A DNA stretch of 64,000 nucleotides from an uncultured Clostridia bacterium (GCA_934481345.1 CAKSPF010000003.1:177187-241186); one strand, 5' to 3'. Shown: positions 53,275 to 62,772, numbered from the stretch's first letter. Notes: generated by a model from the sequence alone, not told the origin. Made by a program: numbers and translations.

Positions 53275-54120
53275 ATGAAAATAACGGCAAACGCAAAAAT
53301 AAATCTTATACTGGACGTTGAAAGCAAACGTCCGGACGGTTATCACAACGTAAAAATGATAATGCAGACGCTCGAATTCGGAGATACTGTTACCGTAAAC
53401 AAAAGCGAATCCGGTATACATTTAAACGGCAGCGGCAGTAAGCTTGCCTATGACAGCACAAATCTTGCATATAAAAGTGCGGAGCTTTTTTTTGGAAAAA
53501 CCGGAATACACGGCGGCGCTGACATTTATATAGAAAAGAAAATACCGATATGTGCCGGACTTGCAGGCGGAAGCAGTGACGCGGCGGCTGTCTTGATTTT
53601 GCTGAATGAATTATATCAAAAACCGCTTGAAGAAAAAAAGCTTTTGCGTCTGGGCGCCCTGCTCGGCGCGGACGTACCCTTCTGCATTGCAAAGGGAACA
53701 ATGCTTTCTGAGGGAATCGGCGATATTTTAACTCCGTTAAGACCGTTTCCGAAAAAAACGGTACTTATTGTAAAACCCGAAATTGACGTCCCGACTCCAT
53801 GGGCATACAAAAGTCTGAAGCTTGACGAAATCACGCATCCCGATTCCGAAAGCGCCGTCAGGTGCATTGAAACCGGAGATACTTACAAGCTGTACGGCAT
53901 TATGGAAAATGTTTTTGAAAAGCCTGTATTTGAAAAATACCCGATTGTGGGAATTATCAAGCAAAAAATGAAAGACTTCGGCGCAGACGCGGCTCTCATG
54001 AGCGGAAGCGGACCGACTGTATTCGGAATTTTTGAAAATCCAAAACTTGCCGGCAATGCATATAATGAATTTAAAAATAAATATAATGAAACAATACTAA
54101 CAAAAAGCTTTAATGTATAA
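53275..54120 (+). CDS. ispE: 4-diphosphocytidyl-2-C-methyl-D-erythritol kinase
   Basis: A 281-residue GHMP kinase. The start at MKITANAKINL is preferred over a GTG three codons upstream (AGGTG is six bases before the ATG). Motifs: NAKINLILDV, the ATP-binding PICAGLAGGSSDAAAVL near residue 91, and the C-terminal SGSGPTVFGIF. It phosphorylates an intermediate of the MEP isoprenoid pathway in the cytoplasm. spoIIR follows on the same strand. Confidence 0.95.
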   Translation: MKITANAKINLILDVESKRPDGYHNVKMIMQTLEFGDTVTVNKSESGIHLNGSGSKLAYDSTNLAYKSAELFFGKTGIHGGADIYIEKKIPICAGLAGGSSDAAAVLILLNELYQKPLEEKKLLRLGALLGADVPFCIAKGTMLSEGIGDILTPLRPFPKKTVLIVKPEIDVPTPWAYKSLKLDEITHPDSESAVRCIETGDTYKLYGIMENVFEKPVFEKYPIVGIIKQKMKDFGADAALMSGSGPTVFGIFENPKLAGNAYNEFKNKYNETILTKSFNV

Positions 54121-54174
54121 TTTTTATAGCAATTGACAATACTTATGTTACAACAAGCGAAAGGAAAAAGTATC

Positions 54175-54825
54175 ATGAAAAAGTTTGTTTTAACATTATG
54201 TATTGGTTTTTTTACCGCAGTTTCCATGGTATGCTCCATACAGCAGACCGAAGCGGCTCTGACGGAGGGTGTAATCCGTCTGCATGTGCGTGCAAACAGC
54301 AACTCCGACAAGGATCAGGCGCTCAAGTTAAAAGTTCGCGACCGCATAATAAGCGACGCGTCATATCTGTTTGAAAATCAGACGGATATAAAAAGTGCAA
54401 AAAAGACCATTAATGATAATATAGAGCTGATTACCGCGGCGGCTGAGGACGAAATTCAAAAGAACGGCTACAATTATCCTGTAAGCATACGCTACGGAAA
54501 AAGCGACTTTCCCGAAAAGATTTACAAAAACATTACCATGCCTGCCGGAACATACGAGGCGCTTATTGTGGAAATAGGCAGCGGCAAGGGTGAAAACTGG
54601 TGGTGTGTACTGTTTCCGCCGCTGTGTTTTGTGGACGAGAGCTGCACGGGCATAAGTGTCAAATCAAAGGATATATTAATAGACAATCTCGGCAAAGACG
54701 CATATGAAATAATTCAAAGCGACAAAAAGCCGAGTGTTAAAATTCGTTTTAAATTATATGAAATGTGGGAAAGCAATGCAAAGAAGCTAAAAACCATAAC
54801 CGCGAAAAAAGGAAACAGGAAATAA
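54175..54825 (+). CDS. spoIIR: Stage II sporulation protein R
   Basis: A 216-residue secreted protein from MKKFVLTLCIGFF, the start with a signal peptide; the frame is open 14 codons upstream. The SpoIIR core is GVIRLHVRANSNSDKDQALKLKVRDRI, followed by GENWWCVLFPPLCFVD. SpoIIR is made in the forespore and signals activation of pro-sigma-E in the mother cell. It is evidence for a sporulating lineage. Confidence 0.93.
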   Translation: MKKFVLTLCIGFFTAVSMVCSIQQTEAALTEGVIRLHVRANSNSDKDQALKLKVRDRIISDASYLFENQTDIKSAKKTINDNIELITAAAEDEIQKNGYNYPVSIRYGKSDFPEKIYKNITMPAGTYEALIVEIGSGKGENWWCVLFPPLCFVDESCTGISVKSKDILIDNLGKDAYEIIQSDKKPSVKIRFKLYEMWESNAKKLKTITAKKGNRK

Positions 54826-54851
54826 TTTTGGCGGAGCGGTAAACTGCATTT

Positions 54852-54956
54852 ACAACCCCTCCGTCAAACGCAAAGCGTTTGCCACCTCCCCTTACACAGG
54901 GGAGGCTAAACCACTAACAAACAACACCCCTTACACAAGGAAGGCATAGGGATTGT
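54852..54956. repeat. Shortened repeat copy after spoIIR
   Basis: About 105 bp, ACAACCCCTCCGTC to GGGATTGT with AAACGCAAAGCGTTT inside. The right arm is reduced. Confidence 0.75.
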
Positions 54957-54971
54957 AAAATTTCATTGATA

Positions 54972-55008
54972 AAAACAGCGGAACGACGCAATGTCGTTCC
55001 GCTGTTTT
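54972..55008 (-). terminator. Terminator of glmS
   Basis: A 16-bp stem (54972-54987 with 54993-55008) with a five-base loop, ending in T residues on the minus strand. Confidence 0.85.
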
Positions 55009-55018
55009 AAACTATACT

Positions 55019-56833
55019 TTATTCAACAGTTACTGATTTAGCAAGATTTCTCGGTTTATCCACATCGCAGCCCTTTAATACCGAAACATAGTATGCAAGC
55101 ATCTGAAGCGGTATGACCGAAACAACCGGCGAAAACAGTTCATTAACAAAGGGGATTTCGCAAAGTTCCTCGATGCCGTGTGTTTCCATTCCCTCTGTCT
55201 GTATACCTATTATATGAGCGCCTCTGGTAATAACCTCTTTGATATTACTGTCCATTTTCGGTTTGAGTTCCGCACTCGTGGATATGCACACTACAACGGT
55301 TCCGTCCTCGATAAGAGCGATAGGTCCGTGCTTAAGTTCACCGCCGGCATACGGTTCGGAATGTATATATGATATTTCCTTTAATTTCAGCGAGCCTTCC
55401 ATTGCAACCGCATAGTCAAGTCCGCGTCCGAGGAAGAAAATATCCTTTTCATTTGTAAGCTTTTTGCTTATTTTTTCAATTTTTTTCTCACATTCAAGCA
55501 CTTCGGTTATTTTTTCGGGTATGTCAAGCAAATCCTTTTTGTATTTATCAAGCTCCGATGCAGAAATTGTCTTTTTGTTTTCCGCAATAAAGAGTGCAAA
55601 CACATAAAGCGCTATAAGCTGCGTTGTATAAGCCTTTGTTGAAGCAACGGCAATTTCCGGGCCGGCATGTGTATAGAACACAAAATCCGCTTCACGGGAA
55701 ACCGTACTTCCGACAACGTTGGTAACAGCGAGAACCTTGGCGGAATTTTTCTTTGCGAGTCTTAATGCAGCAAGGGTATCTGCCGTTTCGCCCGACTGGC
55801 TTATTACCACAAGAAGCGTCTTTGGTGTGATTATCGGATTTCTGTATCTGAATTCCGAAGCGATGTCAACCTCTACCGGAACACGGCAAAGGCGCTCTAT
55901 TGCAGTCTTGCCTACGATACCGGCATGGTATGCGGTACCGCACGCAACAATATATATTTTGTCAACGTCTTTTATATCGTCATATTTAAGCATATCGAAA
56001 TTAATTGCCGAATCCATGCTCACCCTGCCGGTAAGAGTATCTTTCACAGCCTTTGGCTGTTCGTGAATTTCCTTGAGCATAAAGTGGTCATAGCCGGATT
56101 TTTCTGCGGCATTGTCGTCAAAAGTAACTTTATAAACCGCATGGTCGATTTCTTCCTTATCGATTGTATATGTTTTTGCGCTTTCGCGGTTTAAAACTAC
56201 ATACTCGTTATCTTCCAGCAGATAAACATTTCTTGTTTCCTTTAAAACAGCCGGAATATCGGACGCAACGAATTTCTCATCCTTTTTCAGACCTATGATA
56301 AGCGGGCTGTCTTTCCTTACGGCAACAAGTTTATCGGGTTCATCCAAGCTCAAAACGCAGATAGCGTAGCTTCCCGTAAGTTTTTTGGTCGTTTCTATAA
56401 CCGCTTCGAGCAAATCGCCTTTATAAAAATAGCTTATAAGGTTAGGTATAACCTCCGTATCGGTTTCTGACAAAAATTCGTAGCCGTTTTCTTTAAGAAA
56501 AGCTCTCAGCTCCATATAATTTTCAATAATACCGTTATGAACAACCGCAATTTTTTTGTCATTGCTCAGATGCGGATGCGAATTAACGTCGGACGGTTCG
56601 CCGTGCGTTGCCCAGCGTGTATGTCCGATACCCACGGAGCCGTCAAGGTCAACGTTTTTTGCAGCCTCTCTCAGATTTGCAAGTCTGCCCTTTACTTTGC
56701 AGCACTTGATTTCATCTCCGCCGAGAACTGCAATTCCCGCGCTGTCATAACCGCGGTACTCCAGTTTTTCAAGACCGTCGAGCAGTATACCTGCCGCCTG
56801 TCTTCCTCCGATATAGCCAACAATTCCACACAT
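55019..56833 (-). CDS. glmS: Glutamine-fructose-6-phosphate aminotransferase
   Basis: A 604-residue enzyme starting MCGIVGYIGG; Cys2 is the glutaminase nucleophile, so the upstream open frame of 19 codons is excluded, and AAGGAAG precedes the ATG. The N-terminal glutaminase (HTRWATHGEPSDVNSHPH) is followed by two SIS isomerase domains (VISQSGETADT, PEIAVASTKAYTTQ). It makes glucosamine-6-phosphate for wall synthesis. A ribozyme in its leader provides feedback. Confidence 0.97.
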   Translation of the reverse strand: MCGIVGYIGGRQAAGILLDGLEKLEYRGYDSAGIAVLGGDEIKCCKVKGRLANLREAAKNVDLDGSVGIGHTRWATHGEPSDVNSHPHLSNDKKIAVVHNGIIENYMELRAFLKENGYEFLSETDTEVIPNLISYFYKGDLLEAVIETTKKLTGSYAICVLSLDEPDKLVAVRKDSPLIIGLKKDEKFVASDIPAVLKETRNVYLLEDNEYVVLNRESAKTYTIDKEEIDHAVYKVTFDDNAAEKSGYDHFMLKEIHEQPKAVKDTLTGRVSMDSAINFDMLKYDDIKDVDKIYIVACGTAYHAGIVGKTAIERLCRVPVEVDIASEFRYRNPIITPKTLLVVISQSGETADTLAALRLAKKNSAKVLAVTNVVGSTVSREADFVFYTHAGPEIAVASTKAYTTQLIALYVFALFIAENKKTISASELDKYKKDLLDIPEKITEVLECEKKIEKISKKLTNEKDIFFLGRGLDYAVAMEGSLKLKEISYIHSEPYAGGELKHGPIALIEDGTVVVCISTSAELKPKMDSNIKEVITRGAHIIGIQTEGMETHGIEELCEIPFVNELFSPVVSVIPLQMLAYYVSVLKGCDVDKPRNLAKSVTVE

Positions 56834-56864
56834 AAAAAATCTTCCTTTCCATGAAATAGGTTTT

Positions 56865-57036
56865 AACACCTGACCGGATTTGTGGCACAAATCACTTTAT
56901 GCTTTTGCCGGTCGTTAACGGTAGTGTGATTACCGCGGGGCACCCGCCGAAGAATTCGATAAACCCCATCCTCGTCAACTGAATATGTCAAAATATCTGG
57001 CTGCATATTTTATCGGGCATACTCAGCTCTGGCGCT
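56865..57036 (-). ncRNA. glmS ribozyme: glmS ribozyme
   Basis: The minus-strand leader matches the glmS ribozyme core: cleavage-site context AAGCGCC (G1 at 57035), the conserved TTGACGAGGATGGGGTTTATCGA, and TTCGGCGGGTGCCCCGCGGT, then a long 3' stem. Glucosamine-6-phosphate acts as cofactor for self-cleavage, lowering glmS expression. Boundaries are approximate by about ten bases at the 3' end. Confidence 0.93.
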
Positions 57037-57096
57037 TTATGCAAGTGCCGTGCGGCCAACAATCAGCCAAAGCTCCGCAGAGCACTATGCTTTGTT

Positions 57097-57126
57097 ATTA
57101 TACACAAATAATCCATGTTTTGTCAA
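57097..57126 (-). promoter_or_regulatory. Promoter of glmS
   Basis: TTGACA (57121-57126) and TATAAT (57097-57102), 18 bp apart, about 60 bp upstream of the ribozyme cleavage site. Confidence 0.8.
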
Positions 57127-57198
57127 GGTTTTAAAAGTCGAAGTATCTATTTGAGAAACTTGTGCATATAATGTTTATATGCAGAGGGGGTAATATGA

Positions 57199-57453
57199 TT
57201 GAACAATAATTATGAAAAAGAGCTGGAATTTATCAAAAATGCCGCAAGAGGCAGCGGTAAAGTCAATAAAAATGCCGATAATTTTATGGACGGATTCAAC
57301 AAACAGGATATACAAAGAAGGCTCCGCGAACTCGGAATGGGAAACATTGCGGACAAACTTGAGCCTATGAGCAGTCAGATGATTGAAAACATGCTTCGTT
57401 CCAATCCTCAGATACTAAAAAAAGCAATGGAAATATTCAATGACAGGAGGTAG
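57199..57453 (+). CDS. Small conserved protein, unknown (trio 1)
   Basis: An 84-residue soluble helical protein (NNYEKELEFIKNAARGSGKVNKNADNFMDG...NIADKLEPMSSQMIENML). It starts at TTG with GAGGGGG eight bases upstream; an ATG at 57195 leads into a short frame only. It is the first of three tightly spaced small genes. I do not recognise a family. Confidence 0.65.
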   Translation: MNNNYEKELEFIKNAARGSGKVNKNADNFMDGFNKQDIQRRLRELGMGNIADKLEPMSSQMIENMLRSNPQILKKAMEIFNDRR

Positions 57454-57458
57454 CGGCA

Positions 57459-57773
57459 ATGGATGACAACATGAGTGCCAAATTAATGGAGCTGCTTAAC
57501 AATCCGGAAGCTATGAAGGAGCTTTCGGACGTCGTAAGCAAATTTAATTCAAATCAGCCGAGCGTTTCGGAACCTTCGCAAAGCACGGAGGATTTCGCAC
57601 TAAAGGCAGGACAGCTTATGAGCAGCATCAACAGCGGAAGCGACAGAAGAATAAATCTGCTTAACGCCATAAAACCGTATTTAAGGGAATCCAGAGCGTC
57701 AAATGTGGATAAAGCCATACAAATGCTTAAAATCACGAAGCTTACGGACATTCTTAAAAATGAAAGGAGTTAA
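57459..57773 (+). CDS. Small conserved protein, unknown (trio 2)
   Basis: A 104-residue helical protein with a Ser/Gln-rich middle (SNQPSVSEPSQSTED). It begins MDDNMSAKLMELLNNPEAMKELSDVV and ends RASNVDKAIQMLKITKLTDIL. It lies 5 bp after the first gene of the trio and overlaps no other frame. The pattern resembles small proteins found upstream of the third gene in other Clostridia. Function unknown. Confidence 0.65.
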   Translation: MDDNMSAKLMELLNNPEAMKELSDVVSKFNSNQPSVSEPSQSTEDFALKAGQLMSSINSGSDRRINLLNAIKPYLRESRASNVDKAIQMLKITKLTDILKNERS

Positions 57774-57775
57774 CC

Positions 57776-58120
57776 ATGTACAAAAGGTATTATGACGGTT
57801 ATCCTATGGAAGCTTACCGTCCGGATGAGGGTGAAACCATTATTCCGGACAATACATACCACTCGGCAAGCGCCGATGAAGATGCACAAAGCGCTGATGA
57901 AAGCACTGTTTCAACCGAGCTTGCCGTCGGCGGTGAGGACTCCGGAGAAATACATGCGGAAACTGCTTCAAACAGAAAAAGAGGCCTGTTTTCTTCATTC
58001 AAAAGTGACGATGTCATACTGATTGCATTGCTTATAATACTTGCCACCGAATCGCCGGACGATATTATCATGCCCCTTATAATAGGATATCTTCTGCTGG
58101 GGGATTTTCTGCCGATTTGA
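57776..58120 (+). CDS. Small conserved protein with C-terminal membrane segments (trio 3)
   Basis: A 114-residue protein. An N-terminal MYKRYYDGYP, a Ser/Asp/Glu-rich centre and a C-terminal pair of hydrophobic segments (VILIALLIILATES, PLIIGYLLLGDFLP). This build (charged tail, two short helices with DD motif) recurs in Clostridia as an unnamed protein. It starts 2 bp after trio 2. Membrane attachment of the other two products is an inference. Confidence 0.65.
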   Translation: MYKRYYDGYPMEAYRPDEGETIIPDNTYHSASADEDAQSADESTVSTELAVGGEDSGEIHAETASNRKRGLFSSFKSDDVILIALLIILATESPDDIIMPLIIGYLLLGDFLPI

Positions 58121-58186
58121 CAAATCGCGGAAAAAAATATATAATTAACCAAAACTGACTTTTCAAATTGCCAAAGGAGAATAGTT

Positions 58187-58960
58187 ATGAAAAAGATACT
58201 TACTTTAATTCTGCTTGCGGCTGTTGCTGTTGTGCCGTTTGGTGCATATGCAGATTCCGCAGCGGCAAAAATTTATGTCGATACAAAGCAGGTGCAATTC
58301 ACAGAAAGCACCGGAATACCGTTTGAGAGCGCAAACGGCAGAACAATGGTTCCTCTCAGAGCCGTAATGGAGGCTTTCGGAGCCGATGTCGGCTGGGATG
58401 AACAAACCGACTCCGCAATTCTGACAAAAGACTCTACCACGCTTACTGTAACCGTAAATTCAAAAACGCTTAAATTAAGCGGCGGCGGAACAATCGTATC
58501 GGACGAAGCGCCGTCAGAGATAAACGGCAGAATTTATCTTCCCATCCGTGCGGTTGCCGAAGCATTCGGCGGATATGTGCTCTGGAACGAACAGCTAAAC
58601 AGCGTATTTATCTTAAATGATGAATACTTTAATTTCAGAGATATGTTTACATACGAGGGCGAGCTCTCAAAATACGTCAATACTGTTGTTGTTTCCGCAA
58701 CGTATAACGGCGGATTGAGCAAGGATGAATTTAAAAGCTATTGGCTCAGTATGCCGGCGGAGGAAACGGAAGTATATTTAAAGGCTGTTGCGACAGACAA
58801 AAAAAGTCTTAATCCCGAATATGATATACATATAAATTTCTGGTATCCGTCCGACGAAGCGGAAAACAGCTTTTATCTTGCAAGTGTTTCATCTTTCAGC
58901 TATGATGCAAGCATTTACAACCCGTTTGACGTTACCGAAATAAATCAGCTTAATCAGTGA
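58187..58960 (+). CDS. Secreted copper-amine-oxidase-like (stalk) protein
   Basis: A 257-residue protein with signal peptide 1-22. Residues about 28-145 are a stalk domain with repeats NGRTMVPLRAVMEAFGADVGW and NGRIYLPIRAVAEAFGGYVLW. The remaining 110 residues form an unclassified beta-rich domain. AAAGGAG precedes the ATG and a terminator follows. Similar domains occur in the GH10 and CBM9 proteins at the left of the window. Confidence 0.82.
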   Translation: MKKILTLILLAAVAVVPFGAYADSAAAKIYVDTKQVQFTESTGIPFESANGRTMVPLRAVMEAFGADVGWDEQTDSAILTKDSTTLTVTVNSKTLKLSGGGTIVSDEAPSEINGRIYLPIRAVAEAFGGYVLWNEQLNSVFILNDEYFNFRDMFTYEGELSKYVNTVVVSATYNGGLSKDEFKSYWLSMPAEETEVYLKAVATDKKSLNPEYDIHINFWYPSDEAENSFYLASVSSFSYDASIYNPFDVTEINQLNQ

Positions 58961-58968
58961 AAAGTAAA

Positions 58969-58996
58969 ACACCGTGCCAAAGCTTCGGCACGGTGT
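58969..58996. terminator. Terminator after the stalk protein
   Basis: Ten-base stem (ACACCGTGCC 58969-58978 with 58987-58996) with T-runs on both sides; it may also serve the convergent flippase gene. Confidence 0.8.
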
Positions 58997-59032
58997 TTTT
59001 TGTGCAAAAAAGCGAAACGGCACATATACCGC

Positions 59033-60553
59033 TCACTGCATGCTTGATGATTTAATATTTTTTACAACCGAGATTATATAATTAAATTCTTTTGTTTTAA
59101 TAAATAATGCTGTGTTCACAGCAAGCGGAATAATTACGCACAGAACTGCCGACAACGCAAATTTCAAATATGGATTTAAAACGCCTATGCTTGCGGCAGC
59201 ATATTCGGTCAGCGCACACTCAAAAACGGCAGCAGCCGCATACAAAGCGCATTTTGTAAATATTGCCGCATAGTTTATTTTAAGAAACTTTTTATAAAGT
59301 ACAATAATTTTAAGAATAAGCTGTACTGTATACGTTGATGTTGTTCCTATGAGTATTCCCGCCATACCGATTTTTGCGCCGAGTGCAAAAGATAAAACCA
59401 AATTCACGGCGCTTCCGCAGACAGATATATACTTGTCATAACGAAACAGCCCGGCAGCCGCAACCATGCTGTATACAGGTATGGTGATTGCAGACATATA
59501 TAAATTAACAATGCATACATAGACGGTGAAGCGATCCAGAAGAAGCCCTTTGCCGAACGCAAGAGTTATAAAAGGGTCTATCAGCCCCGTAAGACAGCAT
59601 ACGCAAACGCTTGCAATAAAAAACATAATAAACAAAAGTCTTTTAAGAACAGCGTCTATGTGCTCCGGCTTTTCAACCGCGACAAGATTTCCGACGCTTC
59701 CGCGCATTGCGTCCGAAAACTGTCTGAGCGTTGCCGTAAGCGTACCCAGAATAATATTATAGTTTGAATAAAGACCTGTCTGAACTGTTCCCACGAGCAT
59801 ATTTATAAGAACGCTGTCGGTTGAATTGGTCACAACTCCCGATACCTTGCCTATGAATATATTCTTAACATCTTTTGCAATCTGCTTTGTTTCTTTTCTT
59901 TCAAGGCTGCCGCATTTTTCATTTATAAAAGGGTAAAGCCTGTCGGTTTTTTTGGATATGAGAATATTTTCGGCAACAGTGCATACCGTAAGCATTATAA
60001 TATAATATGCAAGTTCCTTTGTGGCGGCAAGAACGGCAATTCCCAGAATAATTGTGACAATCTTGTATCCCAGGTCAAAGACGGTAATAATATACTGCTT
60101 CTGATCTGCCGAAAGCATTGAACGCTTATATGTAAACAGATATGATGATGTAGTCTGAATCAAAAAAAGAACAAATATAAGCGATACATATTCCTTGGAA
60201 TAGCTCACGTCTTTGACAATTCTGTCCATAAACGGCAGAAGGCACAAGCCTATAGCCATAATCACGCACACAATTATTCTGTACATTTTTTTATATACCT
60301 GCATCAGCTTTGCAATTTTTTGTCTGTTGCCCGAAGCGATGGGCGCATACATATGATACACTATCGCCGTTCCTATTCCGAGCTCCGCCAGAGAAAGCAT
60401 TGTTATAACACTGTTTAAAAATGCATTGAGCCCAACACCCTCGACGCCTATTGTATCTATCATTACTCTTCTCGAAAACAGACTCATGATGCATACAACA
60501 ACCTGCTGAACAATGCCCCATATTGAATTTTTGACAGTTGCCTTGCTTCGCAT
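59033..60553 (-). CDS. Polysaccharide flippase (Wzx/MATE-like)
   Basis: A 506-residue protein with about 12-14 membrane helices, of the oligosaccharide flippase group (opening NSIWGIVQQVVVCIMSLFSRRVMIDTIGVEGVGLNAFLNSVITMLS). It would move lipid-linked repeat units across the membrane. It is last in a same-strand cluster with two family 2 glycosyltransferases and a CDP-glycerol-type transferase, 2 bp after the preceding gene. Confidence 0.88.
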   Translation of the reverse strand: MRSKATVKNSIWGIVQQVVVCIMSLFSRRVMIDTIGVEGVGLNAFLNSVITMLSLAELGIGTAIVYHMYAPIASGNRQKIAKLMQVYKKMYRIIVCVIMAIGLCLLPFMDRIVKDVSYSKEYVSLIFVLFLIQTTSSYLFTYKRSMLSADQKQYIITVFDLGYKIVTIILGIAVLAATKELAYYIIMLTVCTVAENILISKKTDRLYPFINEKCGSLERKETKQIAKDVKNIFIGKVSGVVTNSTDSVLINMLVGTVQTGLYSNYNIILGTLTATLRQFSDAMRGSVGNLVAVEKPEHIDAVLKRLLFIMFFIASVCVCCLTGLIDPFITLAFGKGLLLDRFTVYVCIVNLYMSAITIPVYSMVAAAGLFRYDKYISVCGSAVNLVLSFALGAKIGMAGILIGTTSTYTVQLILKIIVLYKKFLKINYAAIFTKCALYAAAAVFECALTEYAAASIGVLNPYLKFALSAVLCVIIPLAVNTALFIKTKEFNYIISVVKNIKSSSMQ

Positions 60554-60555
60554 TT

Positions 60556-61659
60556 TTATTCCTTACCTTTAAAATCAATTATATTTTTAAATTTTCCGTA
60601 TATTTTGAAGCTCACGGGATGCTTATACATAAAATCAAGCAGACAAAACCGCTTGTTTTTTGCCAGCTTCAATATCAGGCGCCTTTCGCGCCATGTGCAG
60701 GAGTCAAAATCAAAATTATCAAAAAAATCTGAAAACGGCGGTGCACCGACAAAATTCAAAAAATCATTTTTCCTGATATTTTTGCTGTTCGGATTGTCTT
60801 TATGAAAAATATTAAGTTCAAAATTGCTTATAATAAAATGAATAATCTTATATTTATTCCAAAGCTCTGTGCAATTTACGTTGTTCGGATAAAACTTTTT
60901 CATGTTTTCTTCATCATAGCGTATGCAGTCATTTATTATACTTTCAAAATCCGCGCTGTATCTGTGGCAAATCGACTTTGGATTAATTCGGTATAAATAC
61001 ATTATTTTGGGAAGATAGCCAAGCTTTCTGCATTTAAAGAATGCCTCGGTATTAAACGTTACGTCCTGTGATTTTTTTAACCCTTCCTTAAATCTGAGCC
61101 CGTTGTCAACTATAAAATCACGTCTGTATACCTTGGTGCATACCGATGACGGAGTAGAATTTTTTATGCCGAATTTTTCAATTTGCGGCGGCGCACCGGT
61201 AAGACAGGCTCTCGAAAAAACTTTGCAGGCGCTGCCGTCTGTATTTATAATGTCCGAATATTTTATATCCGTTTTCGGAATGTCGGTTTCAAATTCCTGC
61301 CACTCAACCATTACAATATCATACTCGGTTTCGGCAATTTCTTTCAGCCGTGTAATATAATCCGCACTTACGGCATCATCACCGTCCACAAATAAGATAT
61401 ATTTTCCGTTTGACGCGTCAATCATAAGGTTACGCATACGGCTCACTCCGCCGTTATGCTCCGGGCGAATGCATTTTATGCGGCTGTCCTTCCGCTCATA
61501 CTCCATACATATTTTCCCGCAGTCCTCCGCTGAGCAATCGTCGCCGAGTATAATCTCTATATCGGGTGACTTATCGGCAATTATGCTTTCTATACATTCG
61601 CGCAGGTACTGTTCGTCTATATTATATACCGCAACACAAATACTTACTTTTTTGTTCAT
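60556..61659 (-). CDS. Family 2 glycosyltransferase
   Basis: A 367-residue enzyme starting MNKKVSICVAVYNI; AAGGTG is six bases upstream. The GT2 fold is clear from DIEIILGDDCSAEDCGKICMEY and the metal-binding DGDD at about 95. The C-terminal part lacks membrane helices. It likely adds sugars to a surface polymer. The next gene upstream is a paralogue. Confidence 0.88.
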   Translation of the reverse strand: MNKKVSICVAVYNIDEQYLRECIESIIADKSPDIEIILGDDCSAEDCGKICMEYERKDSRIKCIRPEHNGGVSRMRNLMIDASNGKYILFVDGDDAVSADYITRLKEIAETEYDIVMVEWQEFETDIPKTDIKYSDIINTDGSACKVFSRACLTGAPPQIEKFGIKNSTPSSVCTKVYRRDFIVDNGLRFKEGLKKSQDVTFNTEAFFKCRKLGYLPKIMYLYRINPKSICHRYSADFESIINDCIRYDEENMKKFYPNNVNCTELWNKYKIIHFIISNFELNIFHKDNPNSKNIRKNDFLNFVGAPPFSDFFDNFDFDSCTWRERRLILKLAKNKRFCLLDFMYKHPVSFKIYGKFKNIIDFKGKE

Positions 61660-61664
61660 TTGTA

Positions 61665-62762
61665 TCACCTTCCGAAAAGTATTCTCAGGCGGTTTTTTAT
61701 TCCGCCGTAAAATTTTAATACAACAGGGTGCTTAAACAGTATATTAAGTGCAAAAAAATTTCTGATTTTGGCAAGACTGAATACTAACGCCCGTTCAATC
61801 CAGCCGCACCCGTCACAGTCAAATTCTTCAAGTGCGCTTTTATACGGTTCTTCCGACAAAAAGCTTTCAAATTCCCGTTTTCTTTCGGCATACGGTTTTG
61901 GATTGTTTTTATGAAAAATATCTAATTTAAGCTGTCTGTAAATAACCGACGGAATTTTATATTTGCGGTGAAGCTGCTTAATATCCTCTCTGCCCGGAAA
62001 ATACCGTTCGCACTTTTCATCAAAATACATTAAATATAATTTTCTGAGCCCGTCCATATCCGCATTATATGCGTTTGTAACGGAATGTTCGTTGGCACTG
62101 CGGTAATAATAGAGCGTAAAGGGAAAATATACCGCTTTCTTGCACCGGCATAAAACATCGGCATAAAAAACCGAATCCTCCGATATTTTTAAATCTTCAA
62201 TAAATCTTATTTTATTATTAAGCAAAAATTCTCTGTTATATCCTTTTGAGGTACAGCCCTTTGAAGCGGTATGCCCGAAAATGTCGCACGGAGATTCTGC
62301 AAGACATGCCATTGCGATACGATCGGTGCAATCCTTATCGAGCAGTTTGTATTTTGCAATAAAAGTTGTTTTATCACACACAAAATCCTTTTCAAAGCTT
62401 TTATAATCATATATAAGTACATCTGCATTTTCGCCGCCGGCATATTCTGCCGACTCGTGTGCTCCCGCTCCCATCACGTCATCGCCGTCTACAAAATAAA
62501 TCCACTTTCCGTTTGCTTTGTCAATCATTAAATTGCGTACATAGCCTATACCGCTGTTTTTATCTGTGCGGTACAGGGTAATTCGGGGATACTTTTTTTC
62601 ATATTCTCTGCATATTTCGTAGCTGCCGTTTTGCGAACAGTCGTCAACGATAATTATTTCATCGCTTTCTGCGGTATTTTCCGCAACGCTGTTTAAACAC
62701 AGCCTGAGCATTTTTTCATCAATATTGTATACGGCAACGGCTATTGTAACTAATGGCTGCAT
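61665..62762 (-). CDS. Family 2 glycosyltransferase
   Basis: A 365-residue enzyme with GT2 start TIAVAVYNIDEKMLRLCLNSVAEN, IIIVDDCSQNGS, and DGDD (YFVDGDDVMGAG). It is paralogous to its downstream neighbour over the full length, so it probably arose by duplication. The stop is five bases before the next start. It works with the flippase and the glycerophosphotransferase-type enzyme. Confidence 0.88.
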   Translation of the reverse strand: MQPLVTIAVAVYNIDEKMLRLCLNSVAENTAESDEIIIVDDCSQNGSYEICREYEKKYPRITLYRTDKNSGIGYVRNLMIDKANGKWIYFVDGDDVMGAGAHESAEYAGGENADVLIYDYKSFEKDFVCDKTTFIAKYKLLDKDCTDRIAMACLAESPCDIFGHTASKGCTSKGYNREFLLNNKIRFIEDLKISEDSVFYADVLCRCKKAVYFPFTLYYYRSANEHSVTNAYNADMDGLRKLYLMYFDEKCERYFPGREDIKQLHRKYKIPSVIYRQLKLDIFHKNNPKPYAERKREFESFLSEEPYKSALEEFDCDGCGWIERALVFSLAKIRNFFALNILFKHPVVLKFYGGIKNRLRILFGR

Positions 62763-62772
62763 ATCGTGTACC

